From: Penium margaritaceum
Lineage: Eukaryota > Streptophyta > Zygnematophyceae > Desmidiales > Peniaceae
Length of the DNA: 42,734 nucleotides
NCBI GenBank assembly: GCA_023375785.1
Contig: SZWC01003640.1
Span: forward strand, 20,335 to 63,068
Direction: 5' to 3'
A program made the translations under genes and the position numbers. The notes under the pieces are model-generated. The model was not told the DNA's origin. It worked only from the letters and a program-made list of their open reading frames with translations, and searched no databases. Positions 10,642-22,900 of the stretch are shown piece after piece (the first letter of the stretch is position 1; each line of letters starts with the position of its first letter).

Positions 10642-12400
10642 GTCCTCGATATGTACAACAGAACAGTGGCAAACGGCTTCTTTCTGCTAGCCGGACGCGG
10701 GTGACAGTTTTATCATTTATTAGGAGATCACCTGACGTGTCGGTTCAAATGGTCCGAAGACTGAAGAGCCATTGAATCAAGGTGAGTCTCATGATGCTTG
10801 AACCCTCTCAAGGCTCGGATTTACCGAGAGGTCGGAGGGGCACGTCTGGTTCTCGCTTTATTTCCAACACCTGGCAATGTTTGGCAATGACTGGCAAAGC
10901 CTTGCAATGCCTGGGCGATGCCTGGAAATGTTTGAGCAATACCTGGCAATGCCTGGTCAATGCCTGGCAATGCCTGGCAATGCTTGGGCAATGCCTGACA
11001 ATGTCCAGCAATGCCTGGCAATGCGTGGCCAATGCCTGGCAATGCCTGGGCAATGCTTGGCAATGCTTTGCAATGCCTGGGCAATGCCTGGCAATGCATG
11101 GGCAATGCCCAATAATGCGTGGGCAATGCCAAGCAATGCATGGGCAATAAATAGCAATGCCTGACAATGCCTGGCAATGCCTGGGCAATGCCTAGGCAAT
11201 GCCTAGTAATGTCTGGCAATGCCTGGCAATGCCTGGGCAATGCCTGGTAATACCTGGCAATGCTTGGAAATGACTGGCAATGCCTGGACAATTCCTGGCA
11301 ATGCCTGGCAATGCCTGGCAATGCCTGGCAAAGCCTGGCAATGCCTGGCAATGCCTGGACAAAGCCTGGACAATGCCTGGCAATGCCTGGCAGAGCCTGG
11401 CAATGCCTACAATGCCTGGGCAATGCGTTGCAATGCCCGCGCAATGCCTGGCAATGCCTGGGCAATGCCTGGCAATACCTGGAAATGCCAGGCAATGCCA
11501 GGCAATGCATGGCAATGCCTGGCAATGCGTGGGCAATGCCTGGCAATGCTTGGGCAATGCCTGGCAATGCTTGGGCAATGCTTGGTAATGCCTTGGCAAT
11601 ACCTGGCAATGCCTGGCAATGCCTTGCAACGCCTGGCAATGCCTGGCAATGCCTGGGCAATGCCTGGACAATGCCTAACAATGCTTGGGCAATGCTTAGC
11701 AATGCCCGGCCATGCTTGGCAATGCCGGGGCAATGCCTGGGCAATGCCTGGACACTGCCTGGCAATGCCTGGGTAATGCCTGACAATACTTGGGCAATGC
11801 CTGGCAACGCCTGGGTAATGCCTGGCAATGCCTGGGCAATGCATGGCAAAGCCTGACAATGCCTGGCAATGCCTGGGCAATGCCTGGCCATGCCTGGCAA
11901 TGCCTGGGCAATACCTGGGCAATGCCTGGGCAATGCCTGACAATGCCTGGCAATGCCTAGACAATGCTTGGCAATGCCTGGCAATGCTTGGGCAATACGT
12001 GGCAATGCCTGGCAATGCTTGGACATTGCCCAGCAATACCTGGGCAATGCCTGGCAATACCTGGAAATGCCTGGCAATGCATGGGCAATGCCTACGGTGA
12101 CCAGCAATGCCTGGCAATGCCTGGCAATGCCCGAAAATCCCTGGACTATGCCTGGCAATGCGTGGGCAATGCCTAGCATGCCTGGCAATGCTAAGGTAAT
12201 GCCCCGGAAAGCCTAGGCAATGTCTGGCAATGCCCGAGCAATGCCTGGCAATGCCTAAAAATGCGTGGGCAATGCCTGGCCATGCCTGACAATGCCTGGA
12301 CAATGCCTGGAAATGCTTGGACAATGCCTGGGCTATTCCTGGCAATGCCTGGCAATGCCAGGCAATGCCTCGGGAAAGCATGACAATGCCTGAGTAAAGC
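9100..12400. repeat. Right copy of the ~4.7-4.9 kb segmental duplication carrying LTR fragment 2
   Basis: This is the counterpart of 4250-7600; the anchors are given there. The two LTR fragments share the same truncation point and the same flanking unit order on the right (ACACCTGGCAATG, then a TGGCAATGAC unit), so they were duplicated together with their array context rather than inserted twice. Confidence 0.7.
10642..10869 (-). mobile_element. Truncated LTR (U3 part only), fragment 2
   Basis: On the minus strand it begins TGTTGGAAATA at 10869. It carries the hairpin CTCGG...CCGAG (10814-10828), the block CCGGCTAGC and CTGTTCTGTTGTACATATCG, then ends at GGACATT, where the array resumes as GCCAGGCATTGCC. 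By eye it is about 85-90% identical to fragment 1 and has the same two end points, so the two are duplicates that have diverged. The TATA-like element is weaker than in fragment 1 (ACATATCG). There is no R/U5 part, no primer site and no internal sequence. Confidence 0.85.
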
Positions 12401-14509
12401 CTGGCAATGCCTGTGCAATGCCTATGCAATGCCTGGCAATGCCTGCCAATGCCTGGGTATCGCTTGGCAGTGCTTGGAAATGCCCGGCAATGCTTGGCAA
12501 TGCCTGGCAATACCTGGCAATGCCTGGCGATTCCTAACAATGCCTGGCAATGCCTGGCAATGTCTTGGCAATGCCTGGGTAATGTCTGGCAATGCATGGG
12601 CAATGCCTGGTAATGCCTGGCAATGCCTGGAAATGCCTGTGTAATGCCTGACAATGTGTGGCGATGCCTTGCAATGCATTAGCAATGCTTGGCAATGCCT
12701 GGCAATGCCTGGTAATGCTTGGGCAATGCGTGGCAATGCCTGGCAATGCCTGGGCAATGTCTGGCATTGGTTGGGCAATTCCTGGCAATGCCTGGCAATG
12801 CCCGGGCAATGCCAGGCAACGCCTCGGCAATGCCTGGCAATGCCTGGGCAATGCCTGGCAATGCCTAGGAATGACAGTCAATGCTTGGCAATGCATGGCA
12901 ATGCCTGGGCAATGCCTGGCAATGCCTAGCAATGCAAATCAATGCTTGGCAATGCATGGTAATGCCTGGCAATGCTTGAGCAATGCCTGGCATTGCATGG
13001 CAATGCCAGGGAAATGCGTGAGAATGCTTGGGCAATGCTTGGCATGCCTGGCAATGCTTGGGTAATGCCTGGCAATACCTAGGCAATACCTAGCAATGCC
13101 TGGCAATGCCTGGCAATGCCCGGGATATGCCTGGCAATTCGTAACAATGCCTGGCAATGCCTAGGCAATGCCTGCCAATGCCTGGGAAATTCCTGGCAAT
13201 GCCTATACAATACCTGACAATGCCTGGACAATGCATGGCAATGCCTGACAATGCCTTGCAATGCCTGGCAATGCATGGCAATGCCTGGAAATGCTTGGGT
13301 AATGCCTCCCAATGCCTGGCAATGCCTGGCAATGCCCGACAAAGCTTGGACAATGCCTGGCGATGCCTGGACAATGCCTGGCAACGTCTGGCAATGCCAG
13401 GTAATTCCTGGGCAGTGCCTGGCAATGCCTGGCAATGCTTGGCAGTGCCTGGCAATGCCTAGGCAATGCTTTGCAATGCCTAGGCAATACCTGGCAATTC
13501 CTGGCAATGCCCGGGCAATGCCTGGCAATGCCAGAGCAATGCCTGGCAATTCGTAACAATGCCTGGTAATGCCTTGCAATGCCTGGCAATGCCTGCCAAT
13601 GCCTGTCAATGCTTCGCAATGCCCGGCCAATGCCTGGCAATGCCTGAGCAATGCCTGGAAATTCGTAACAATGCCTGGCAATGCCTGGAAATGCCTTGTA
13701 ATGCCTGGGTAATGCCCGCCAATGCCTTGGCAATGCCTAGGAATACCTAGACAATACCTGTGAATGCCTGGGCAATGCCTGGCAATGCCGGGCAATGCCT
13801 GACAATGCGTGGCAATGCCTGGCAATGCATGGCAATGCCTGGAAATGCCTGGGCAATGCCTCCCAATGCCTGGCAATGCCTGAACAATGCCTGGCAATGC
13901 ATGGGCAATGCCTGGTAATGCCCGGCAATGCGTGGAAATGCCTGTGCAATGCCTGACAATGCTTGGCAATGCCTGGCAAAGTATTAGCAATGCCTGGCAT
14001 TGCCTGGCAATGCTTGGTAGTGCTTGGGCAATGCCTGGCAATGCCTGGCATTGCCTGGGCAATGCCGGGCAATGCCTAGCCATACCTAGCAATGCCTAGC
14101 AATGCCTGCGCAATGCTTGGCATTGCTTGGGCAAATCCTGGCAATGCCTAGCAATGCTTGGCCAATGCCTGGCAACGCCTCGGCAATGCCTGGCAATGCC
14201 TGGGCAACGCCTGGCAATGCCTAGCAATGCCATGCAATGCTTGGCAATGCATGGCAATGCCTGGCAACGCCTGGCAATGCCTGGGCAATGCCTGGCAGTG
14301 CCTAGCAATGCCTGTGCAATACGTGACAATGCTTGGGTAATGCCTGGCATGCCTGGCAATGCTTGGGTAATGCCTAGCAATGTCTGGCAATGCCCGGGCA
14401 ATGCCTGGCAATGCCTGAGCAATGCCTGGAAATTTTTAACAATGCCTGGGAATGCCTGGCAATGCCTGGCAATGCCTGGGCAATGCCTGCGAATGCCTAG
14501 GCAATGCCT
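10870..14509 (-). repeat. Minisatellite array, block 2c
   Basis: This is continuous GGCAATGCC-orientation array. The first 1.5 kb or so belongs to the right copy of the 4.7-4.9 kb duplication. The GACACTGCC marker string seen at 7-8.5 kb appears again near 11694-11760. Truncated 8-bp units of the form GGCATGCC occur at 12175, 13041 and 14346 and start the ~1.1-1.2 kb marker series that continues to 35.5 kb. No non-repeat sequence is present. Confidence 0.95.
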
Positions 14510-17500
14510 GGCAATGCCGAGACAATACCTGACAATGCCTGGGCAATGCCTGGCAATGCCTGGAAATGCATGGCAATGCGTGACAATGCCAAGCAATGCC
14601 TGGCAATGCATGGCAATGCCTGGAAATGCCTGGGCAATGCCTCGCAATGCCTCGCAATGCCTTGCAATGCCTGGCAATGCTGGGACAATGCCTGGGAATG
14701 CCTGGACAATGCCTGGCAACGTCTGGCAATGCCTGGTAATGCCTGGGCAATGCTTGGCAATGCTTGGCAATGCTTGGCAGTGCCTGGCAATGCTTCGCAA
14801 TGCCTGGGCAATGCTTGGCAATGCCTAGGCAATGCCTGGCAATGCCCGGGCAATGCCTGGCAATGCCTAAGCAATGCCTGGCAATTCGTAACAATGCCTG
14901 GCAATGCCTGGCAATGCCAGGCAATGCCTGCCAATGCCTAGGAAATACCTGGCAATACCTAGACAATACCTTACAATGCCTCGGCAATGCCGGGCAATGC
15001 CTGACAATGCCTGGCAATGCCTGGCAATGCATGGCAATGCCTGGAAATGCCAGGGCAATGCCTCGCAATGCCTGGCAATGCCTGGCAATGCCTGGCAATG
15101 CTTGGGCAATGCCTCGCAATGCCTGGACAATGCCGGGCAATGTCTAGCAATGCCTGGTAATGCCTGAGCAATGCCTGGCAATGCCTGGCAATGCTTGGCA
15201 GTGCCTGGCAATGCCTAGCAATGCCTGGGCAATGCGTGGTAATGCTTTGGCAATGCCTGGCATGCCTGGCAATGCCTGGCAATGCCTAGGATATGCGTGG
15301 CAATGCATGGCAATGCCTAGTAATGCCCGCGCAGTGCCTAGCAATGCCAGGGCAATGCCTGGAAATACCTAACAATGCCTGGCAATGCCTGGGAATGCCT
15401 GGGCAATGCCTGGCAATGCCTGGCAATGCCAGGCAATGCTTGGCATGCCTGGGCAATGCTTGGCAATGCATGGCAATGCCTGGTAATGCCCGAGCAATGC
15501 CTGGCAATGCCAGGGCAATGCCTGGCAATGCCTAGCAATGCCTAGCAATGCCTGGGAAATACCTAGCAATGCCTAGACAATGCCTGGCAATGCCTGGGCA
15601 ATGCCTGGCAGTGCGTGGCAATGCCTGGCAATGCCCGGCAATGCCTAGCAATGCCTGGGAAATGCCTCGCAATGCCTGGAAATGACTGGGCAATGCCTGG
15701 AAATGCCTAGGTAATGCCTAGGCAATGCCAGGTAATGCCTGGGCAATGCATGGCAATGCTTGGTAATGCTTGGGAATGCCTGGCAATGCCTGGGCAATGC
15801 CTGGCAATGCCTGGCAATGCATGGGTAATGCCTGGCAATGCGTGACAATGCCTGAGCAATGCCTCGCAATGCCTGGGCAATGCCTGGCAATGCTTGGGCA
15901 ATGCCTAAGCAGTGCCTGGCAATGCCTGACAATGCTTGAGCAATGCCTGGCATTGCGTGGGCAATGCCTGGCAATGCCTGTCCAATGCCTGGCAATGCCT
16001 GGCAATGCTTGGACAATGCCTAGCAATGCCTGGCAATGCATGGCAATGCGTGGGTAATGCCTGGCAATACCTGGGCAATGCATGACAATGCCTGGGAAAT
16101 GCCTGGCAACGCCTAGGCAATGCCTGGCAATGCCTATGCAGTGACTGGTAATGCCTGTAAATGCGTTGCAATGCCTTGGAAATGCCTGGCAATGCCTAGG
16201 CAATGCATAACAATGCCTGGGTAATGCCTCGCAATGCCTGGCAATGCTTGGGCAATGCTTGGCAATGCCTGGACAATGCCTGACAATGTCTCGTAATGCC
16301 TGGTAATGCCTGGGTAATGCCTGGAAATGCCTCGGCAATACCTAGCAATGCCTAGCAATGCGTGGCAATGCCTGGCAATGCTTGGGCAATGCGTGGCAAT
16401 GCTTGGGCAATGCCTGGCATGCGTGGGAATACTTGGGCAATGCCTGCCAATGCCTAGCAATGCCCGCGCAATGCCTTGCAATGCCAGGGGAATGCCTGGC
16501 AATGCCTAGCAATGCCTGGAAATGCCGGGCAGTGCCTGACAATGCCTGGGCAATGCCTGGCAATGCTTAGGCAATGCCTGGCAATGCCTAGACAATGCCT
16601 GACAATGCGTGGGCAATGCCTGACAATGCCTTGCAATGCCTGGCAATGCCTGGGCAATGCCTCGTAATGCGTGGCAATACGTGGGCAATGCCTGGCCATG
16701 CCTGGCAATGCCGGGCAATGCGTGGAAATACCTGGGCAATGCATGGCAATGCCTGGTAATGCCTGGCAATGCCTCACAATGCCTGGGCAATACCTGGCAA
16801 TGCCTGGCAATGCCTAGTAATGCATGGACAATGCCTGGCAATGTCTGGTAATGCCAGGCAATGCCTGGATAATGCCTAGCAATGCCTATAAAATGCCTGG
16901 CAATGCCTGGGGAGTGCCTTGAAATGCCTCGCAATGCTTGAGCAATACTTGGCAATGCCTAGGCAATGCCTGGGCAATGCCAGGCAATGCCTGGCAATGT
17001 TTAGGCAATGCCTGGCAATGCCTAGCAATGCATTGCAATGCTTGGCAATGCGTGATAATTCATGGACAATGCCTGGCAATGCGAGGGCAATTCCAGGCAA
17101 TGCCTAGGCAATGCCTAACAATGCCTGGGTAATGCCTGGCAATGCCTAGACAATGCCTGGCAATGCCTGTGCAATGCATGGTAATGCCTGGACAATGCCT
17201 GGCAATGCTTGGCAATGCCTCGACAATGCCTGGCAATTCGTGAGGAATGCCTGGCAAGGCTTTGCAATGCCAAGCAATGCTTGGCAATGCTTGGCAATGC
17301 TTGGCAATGTGGGGGCAATGCCTGGCAATGCGTGGGCAATGCCCGGCAATGCCTGGCAATGCCTAGCAATGCCGGGGCAATGCCTTGAAATGCTTGGGCA
17401 ATGTCAAGAAACGCCTGGACAATGCCTGGCAATGCTTGGCAATGCCTGGCAATACCTGGACAATGCCTAGCAATGTTTGGCAATGCCTGGTAATGCCTGG

Positions 17501-19984
17501 CAATGCCTGGCAATGCGTGGGAAATGCCTGGCAAAGCTGGGCAATGCGTGGCAATGCCTAGGCAATGCGTGGCAATGTTTGGGTAATGCCTGGCGTGCCT
17601 GGCAATGCTTGGGCAATGCCTGGCAATACCTACGCAATGCCTGGTAATGCCTGGCAATGCCTGGCAATGCGAGGGCAATGCCTGACAATGCCTGGGCAAT
17701 GCCTGGCAATGTCTACCAATACTTGGCAATGCCTGGCAATGCCTGGGCAATTCCTGGCAATGCCTAGACAATGTCTGGCAATGCCTAGACAATGTATGGC
17801 AATGCTTGGCAATGCCTGGCAATGCCTGGCATTGCCTGGGCAATGCCTTGCAATGCGTGGCAATTCCAGGGCAATGCCTGGCAATGCCTGAGCAATGCCT
17901 AGCAATGCCTGGTAATGCCTGGCAATGACTGACAATGCCTGGGCAATGCCTAGCAATGCCTGGCAATGCCTGGCAATACATGGGAAATGTCTGGCAATGC
18001 CTGGCAATGCTTGGCAATGCCTGGAAATGCCTGGGTAATGCCTGGCAATGCATGGGTAATGCCTGGCAATGCATCGCAATGCCTGGCAATGCCTGGCAAT
18101 GCCTCGCAATGCCTGGGCAATGCCTAGCAATGCCTGGGCAATGCCTGGCAATGCCTGAGCAATCCCTGACAATGCCTGGGCAATGCCTGGCAATGCCTGG
18201 GAAATGCCTGGGCAGTGCTTGGCAATGCCTAGCAATGCTTCAGCAATGCTTGGAAATGACTGGACAATGCCTGGCAATGCCTGGCAATGCCTGGCAATGC
18301 TTGGGCAATGCCTGGCAATGCCTGGCAATGCCCGGGCAATGCCTGGCAATGCTTGGCAATGCCCGGCTATGCCTGGCAATGCCTGTGCAATGCGTGGCAA
18401 TGCTTGGGCAATGCCTGGCGTGCCTGGCAATGCTTAGGTAATGCCTTGCAGTCCCTAGGCAATGCCAGGCAATGCCTGGCAATGCCCGGGCAATGCCAGA
18501 CAATGCGTGAGGAATGCCTGGCAATTCGTAGCAATGCCTGGCAATGCCTGGCAATGCCTGGGCAATTCCGGTCAATGCCTGGGCAATGCCTGGCAATGCC
18601 TAGACAATACCTGACAATGCCTGGGCAATGCCTGGCAATGCCTGACAATGCCTGGCAATGCCTGGAAATGCATGGCAATGCCTGGAAATACCTGGGCAAT
18701 GCCTCGCAATGCCTGGCAATGCCTGGCAATGCTTGCCAATGCTTGGGGAATGCCTAGCAATGCCTTGACAATGCCTAGCAATGTCTAGCAATGCCTGGTA
18801 ATGGCTGGGCAGTGCCTGGCAATGCCTGGCAATGCTTGGCTGTGCCTCGCAATGCCTGGCAATGCCTGGGCGATGCGTGGCAATGCTTGGGCAATCCCCG
18901 TCATGCCTGGCAATGCTTGGGCAATGCCTGGCAATGCCTGGCAATGCCTGGCAATGCCTGGTAATGCCCGGGCAATGCCTGGCAATGCCAGGGCAGTGCC
19001 TGGCAATGCCTAGCAATGCCTGGCAATGCGTGGAAATGCCTAGCAATGCATGGGCAACGCCTAGCAATGCCTTGACAATGCCTGGAAATGCCTGGGCAAT
19101 GCCTGGCAATGCCTGGCAATACCTGGCAATGCCTGGCAATGCTTGGACAATGCCTCGCAATGCCTGGCAATTCCTGGGCAATGCCTGGCAATGCCTAGGT
19201 AATGCCTAGGTAATGCCTCGCAATGCCCAGGCAATGCATGGCAATGCTTGGTAATGTCTGGGAACGCATGGCAATGCCTAAGCAATGCCTGGCAATGCCT
19301 GGCAATGCATTCGCAATGCCTGGAAATGCATGAAAATGCCTGAGCAATGCTTGGAAATGCTTGGGCAATGTCTGGCAATGCCTGGGCAATGCCTAGTAAT
19401 GCTAGGGCAGTGCCTAACAATGCCTGACAATGCTTGAGCAATGTCTGGCAATGCCTGTCAATGCCTGGGCAATGCCTGGCAATGCCTGGAAATGCTTGGG
19501 CAATGCCTAGCAATGCCTGGCTATGCCTGGCAATGCACGGCAATGCCTGGGAATGCGTGGGCAATGCCTGGCAATGCCTAGGCAATGCATGACAATGCCT
19601 GGGTAATCCTTGGCAACGCTTGGGCAATGCCTGACAATGCCTGTGCAATGACTGGCAATGCCTGGGCAATGCCTTGCAATGCCTGGGTAATGCCTGGCAA
19701 TGCCTGAGCAATTCCTGGCAATGCTTGGCAATGCCAAGTAATGCCTTGCAATGCATGGCAATGCGTGGCAATGCCTCGCAATGCCTTGGCAATGCCTGGC
19801 AATGCCGAAGCAATGCCTGGCAATGCGTGGGTAATGCCTAGCAATGCCTGGCAATGCTTGGACAATGTCTGGGCAATACCTGGCAATGCCTAGCAATGCC
19901 TGGCAATGCTTGGGCAATGCGTGGCAATGCTTGGCCAATGCCTGGCATGCCTGGCAATACTTGACCACTGCCCAGCAATGCCTG
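14510..19984 (-). repeat. Higher-order repeat copy A (~5.4 kb) within the minisatellite
   Basis: The order of rare unit variants across this segment is repeated at 19985-25265. Anchors include GAGACAATACC at about 14519 and 19990, GGCAACGTC at about 14716 and 20158, the run AACAATGCC after GGCAATTCG at about 14880 and 20325, the stretch near 17167 (CCTGTGCAATGCATGG) with 22688, and ACTTGACCACTGCCCAGC near 19965 with 25250. Offsets are 5.29-5.52 kb. The two copies are nearly identical in anchor regions, with scattered point changes and whole-unit indels. Confidence 0.8.
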
Positions 19985-22900
19985 GCAATGCCGAGACAAT
20001 ACCTGACAATGCTTGGGCAATGCGTGGCAATGCCTCGTAATGCATGGCAATGCGTGACAATGCCAGGCAATGCCTGGCAATGCATGGCAATGCCTCGCTA
20101 TGCCTGGCAATGCCTGGCAATGCTGGGACAATGCCTAGCAATGCCTGGACAATGCCTGGCAACGTCTGGAACGCCTGGTAATGCCTGGGAAATGCTTGGC
20201 AATGCTTGGCAATGCTTGGCAGTGCCTGGCAATGCCTCGCAATGCCTGGGCAATGCTTGGCAATGCCTAGGCAATGCCTGGCAATGCCTGGGCAATGCCT
20301 GGCAATGCCTAAGCAATGCCTGGCAATTCGTAACAATGCCTGGCAATGCCTGGCAATCCCAGGCAATGCCTGCCAATGCCTAGCAAATACCTGGCAATAC
20401 CTAGAAAATACCAAACAATGCCTCGGCAATGCCTGGCAATGCCTGACAATGCTTGGCAATGCCTGGCAATGCATGGCAATGCCTGGAAATGCCAGGGCAA
20501 TGCCTCGCAATGCCTGGCAATGCCTGGCAATGCTTGGGCAATGCCTCGCAATGCCTGGACAATGCCCGGAAATGTCTAGCAATGCCTGGTAATGCCTGGG
20601 CAATGCCTGGCAATGCCTGGCAATGCTTGGCAGTACCTGGCAATGCCTAGCAATGCCTGGGCAATGCGTGGTAATGCTTCGGCAATGCCTGGCATGCCTG
20701 GCAATGCCTGGCAATGCCTAGGATATGCGTGGCAATGCATGGCAATGCCTAGTAATGCCCGGGCAGTGCCTGGCAATGCCAGGGCAATGCCTGGAAATGC
20801 CTAGCAATGCCTCGCAATGCCTGGCAATGCCTGGCAATGCCTGGGCAATGCCTGGCAATGCCTGGCAATGCCAGGCAATGCCTGGCATGCCTGGGCAATG
20901 CGTGGCAATGCCTAGGCAATGCCTGGCAATACCTGGCAATGCCTGGCATGCCTGGGCAATGCTTGGCAATGCATGGCAATGCCTGGTAATGCCCGAGCAA
21001 TGCCTGGCAATGCCAGGGCAATGCCTGGCAATGCCTAGCAATGCCTAGAAATGCCTGGGAAATACCTAGCAATGCCTGGACAATGCCTGGCAATGGCTGG
21101 GCAATGCCTGGAAGTGCGTGGCAATGCCTGGCAATGCCCGGAAATGCCTAGCAATGCCTGGGAAATGCCTCGCAATGCCTGGAAATGACTGGGCAATGCC
21201 TGGAAATGCCTAGGTAATGCCTAGGAAATGCCTGGTAATGCCTGGGCAATGCATGGCAATGCTTGGTAATGCTTGGGAATGCCTGGCAATGCCTGGGCAA
21301 TGCCTGGCAATGCCTGGAAATGCATGGATAATGCCTGGCAATGCGTGACAATGCCTGAGCAATGCCTCGCAATGCCTAGGCAATGCCTGGCAATGCTTGG
21401 GCAATGCCTAGCAATGCCAAAGCAGTGCCTGGCAATGCCTGACAATGCTTGAGCAATGCCTGGCATTGCGTGGGCAATGCCTGGCAATGCCTGTGCAATG
21501 CCTGGCAATGCCTGGCAATGCTTGGACAATGCCTTGCAATGCCTGGCAATGCATGGCAATGCGTGGCAATGCGTGGGCAATGCCAGGCAATGCCTGGGCA
21601 ATGCATGACAATGCCTGGGAAATGCCTGGCAACGCCTAGGCAATGCCTGGCAATGCCTATGCAGTGACTGGTAATTCCTGTAAATGCGTTGCAATGCCTT
21701 GGCAATGCCTGGCAATGCCTGGGCAATGCCTAACAATGCCTGGGTAATGCCTCGCAATGCCTGGCAATGCTTGGGCAATGCTTGGCAATGCCTGGACAAT
21801 GCCTGGCAATGTCTCGTAATGCCTGGTAATGCCTGGGTAATGCCTGGAAATGCCTTGGCAATACCTAGCAATGCCTAGCAATGCGTGGAAATGCCTGGCA
21901 ATGCTTGGGCAATGCGTGGCAATGCTTGGGCAATGCCTGGCATGCATGGGAATACTTGGGCAATGCCTGGCAATGCCTAGCAATGCCTGGCAATGCCCGC
22001 GCAATGCCTTGCAATGCCAGGGGAATGCCTGGCAATGCCTAGCAATGCCTAGCAATGCCGGGCAATGCCTGACAATGCCTGGGCAATGCCTGGCAATGCT
22101 TGGGCAATGCCTGGCAATGCCTGGACAATGCCTGGCAATGCGTGGGCAATGCCTGACAATGCCTTGCAATGCCTGGCAATACCTGGCAATGCCTGGGCAA
22201 TGCCTCGTAATGCGTGGCAATACGTGGGCAATGCCTGGCAATGCCTGGCAATGCCGGGCAATGCCTGGCAATACCTGGGCAATGCGTGGCAATGCCTGGT
22301 AATGCCTGGCAATGCCTCACAATGCCTGGGCAATACCTGGCAATGCCTGGCAATGCCTAGCAATGCATGGACAATGCCTGGCAATGTCTGGCAATGCCAG
22401 GCAATGCCTGGATAATGCCTAGCAATGCCTATAAAATGCCTGGCAATGCCTGGAGAGTGCCTTGAAATTCCTGGCAATGCTTGAGCAATGCCAAGCAATG
22501 CCGGGCAATGTTTTGGCAATGCCTGGCAATGCCTGGCAATGACTAGCAATGCATTGCAATGCTTGGCAATGCCTGGAAATTCATGGACAATGCCTGGCAA
22601 TGCGAGGGCAATTCCAGGCAATGCCTAGGCAATGCCTAACAATGCCTGGATAATGCCTGGCAATGCCTGGACAATGCCTGGCAATGCCTGTGCAATGCAT
22701 GGTAATGCCTGGAGAATGCCTGGCAATGCTTAGCAATGCCTGGACAATGCCTGGCAATTCGTGAGGAATGCCTGGCAAGGCTTTGCAATGCCAAGCAATT
22801 CCTGGCAATGCTTGGCAATGCTTGGCAATGTGGGGGCACTGCCTGGCAATGCGTGGGCAATGCCCGGCAATGCCTGGAAATGCCTAGCAATGCTTGGGCA

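Noticed and set aside
12008..12020. Small inverted patches inside block 2 (isolated GACATTGCC- or GGCATTGC-type units, for example near 4228 and 12010)
   Set aside because: A single A/T change at the centre of the near-palindromic unit makes it look inverted. Neighbouring units keep the block orientation, so these are point mutations and not inversions.
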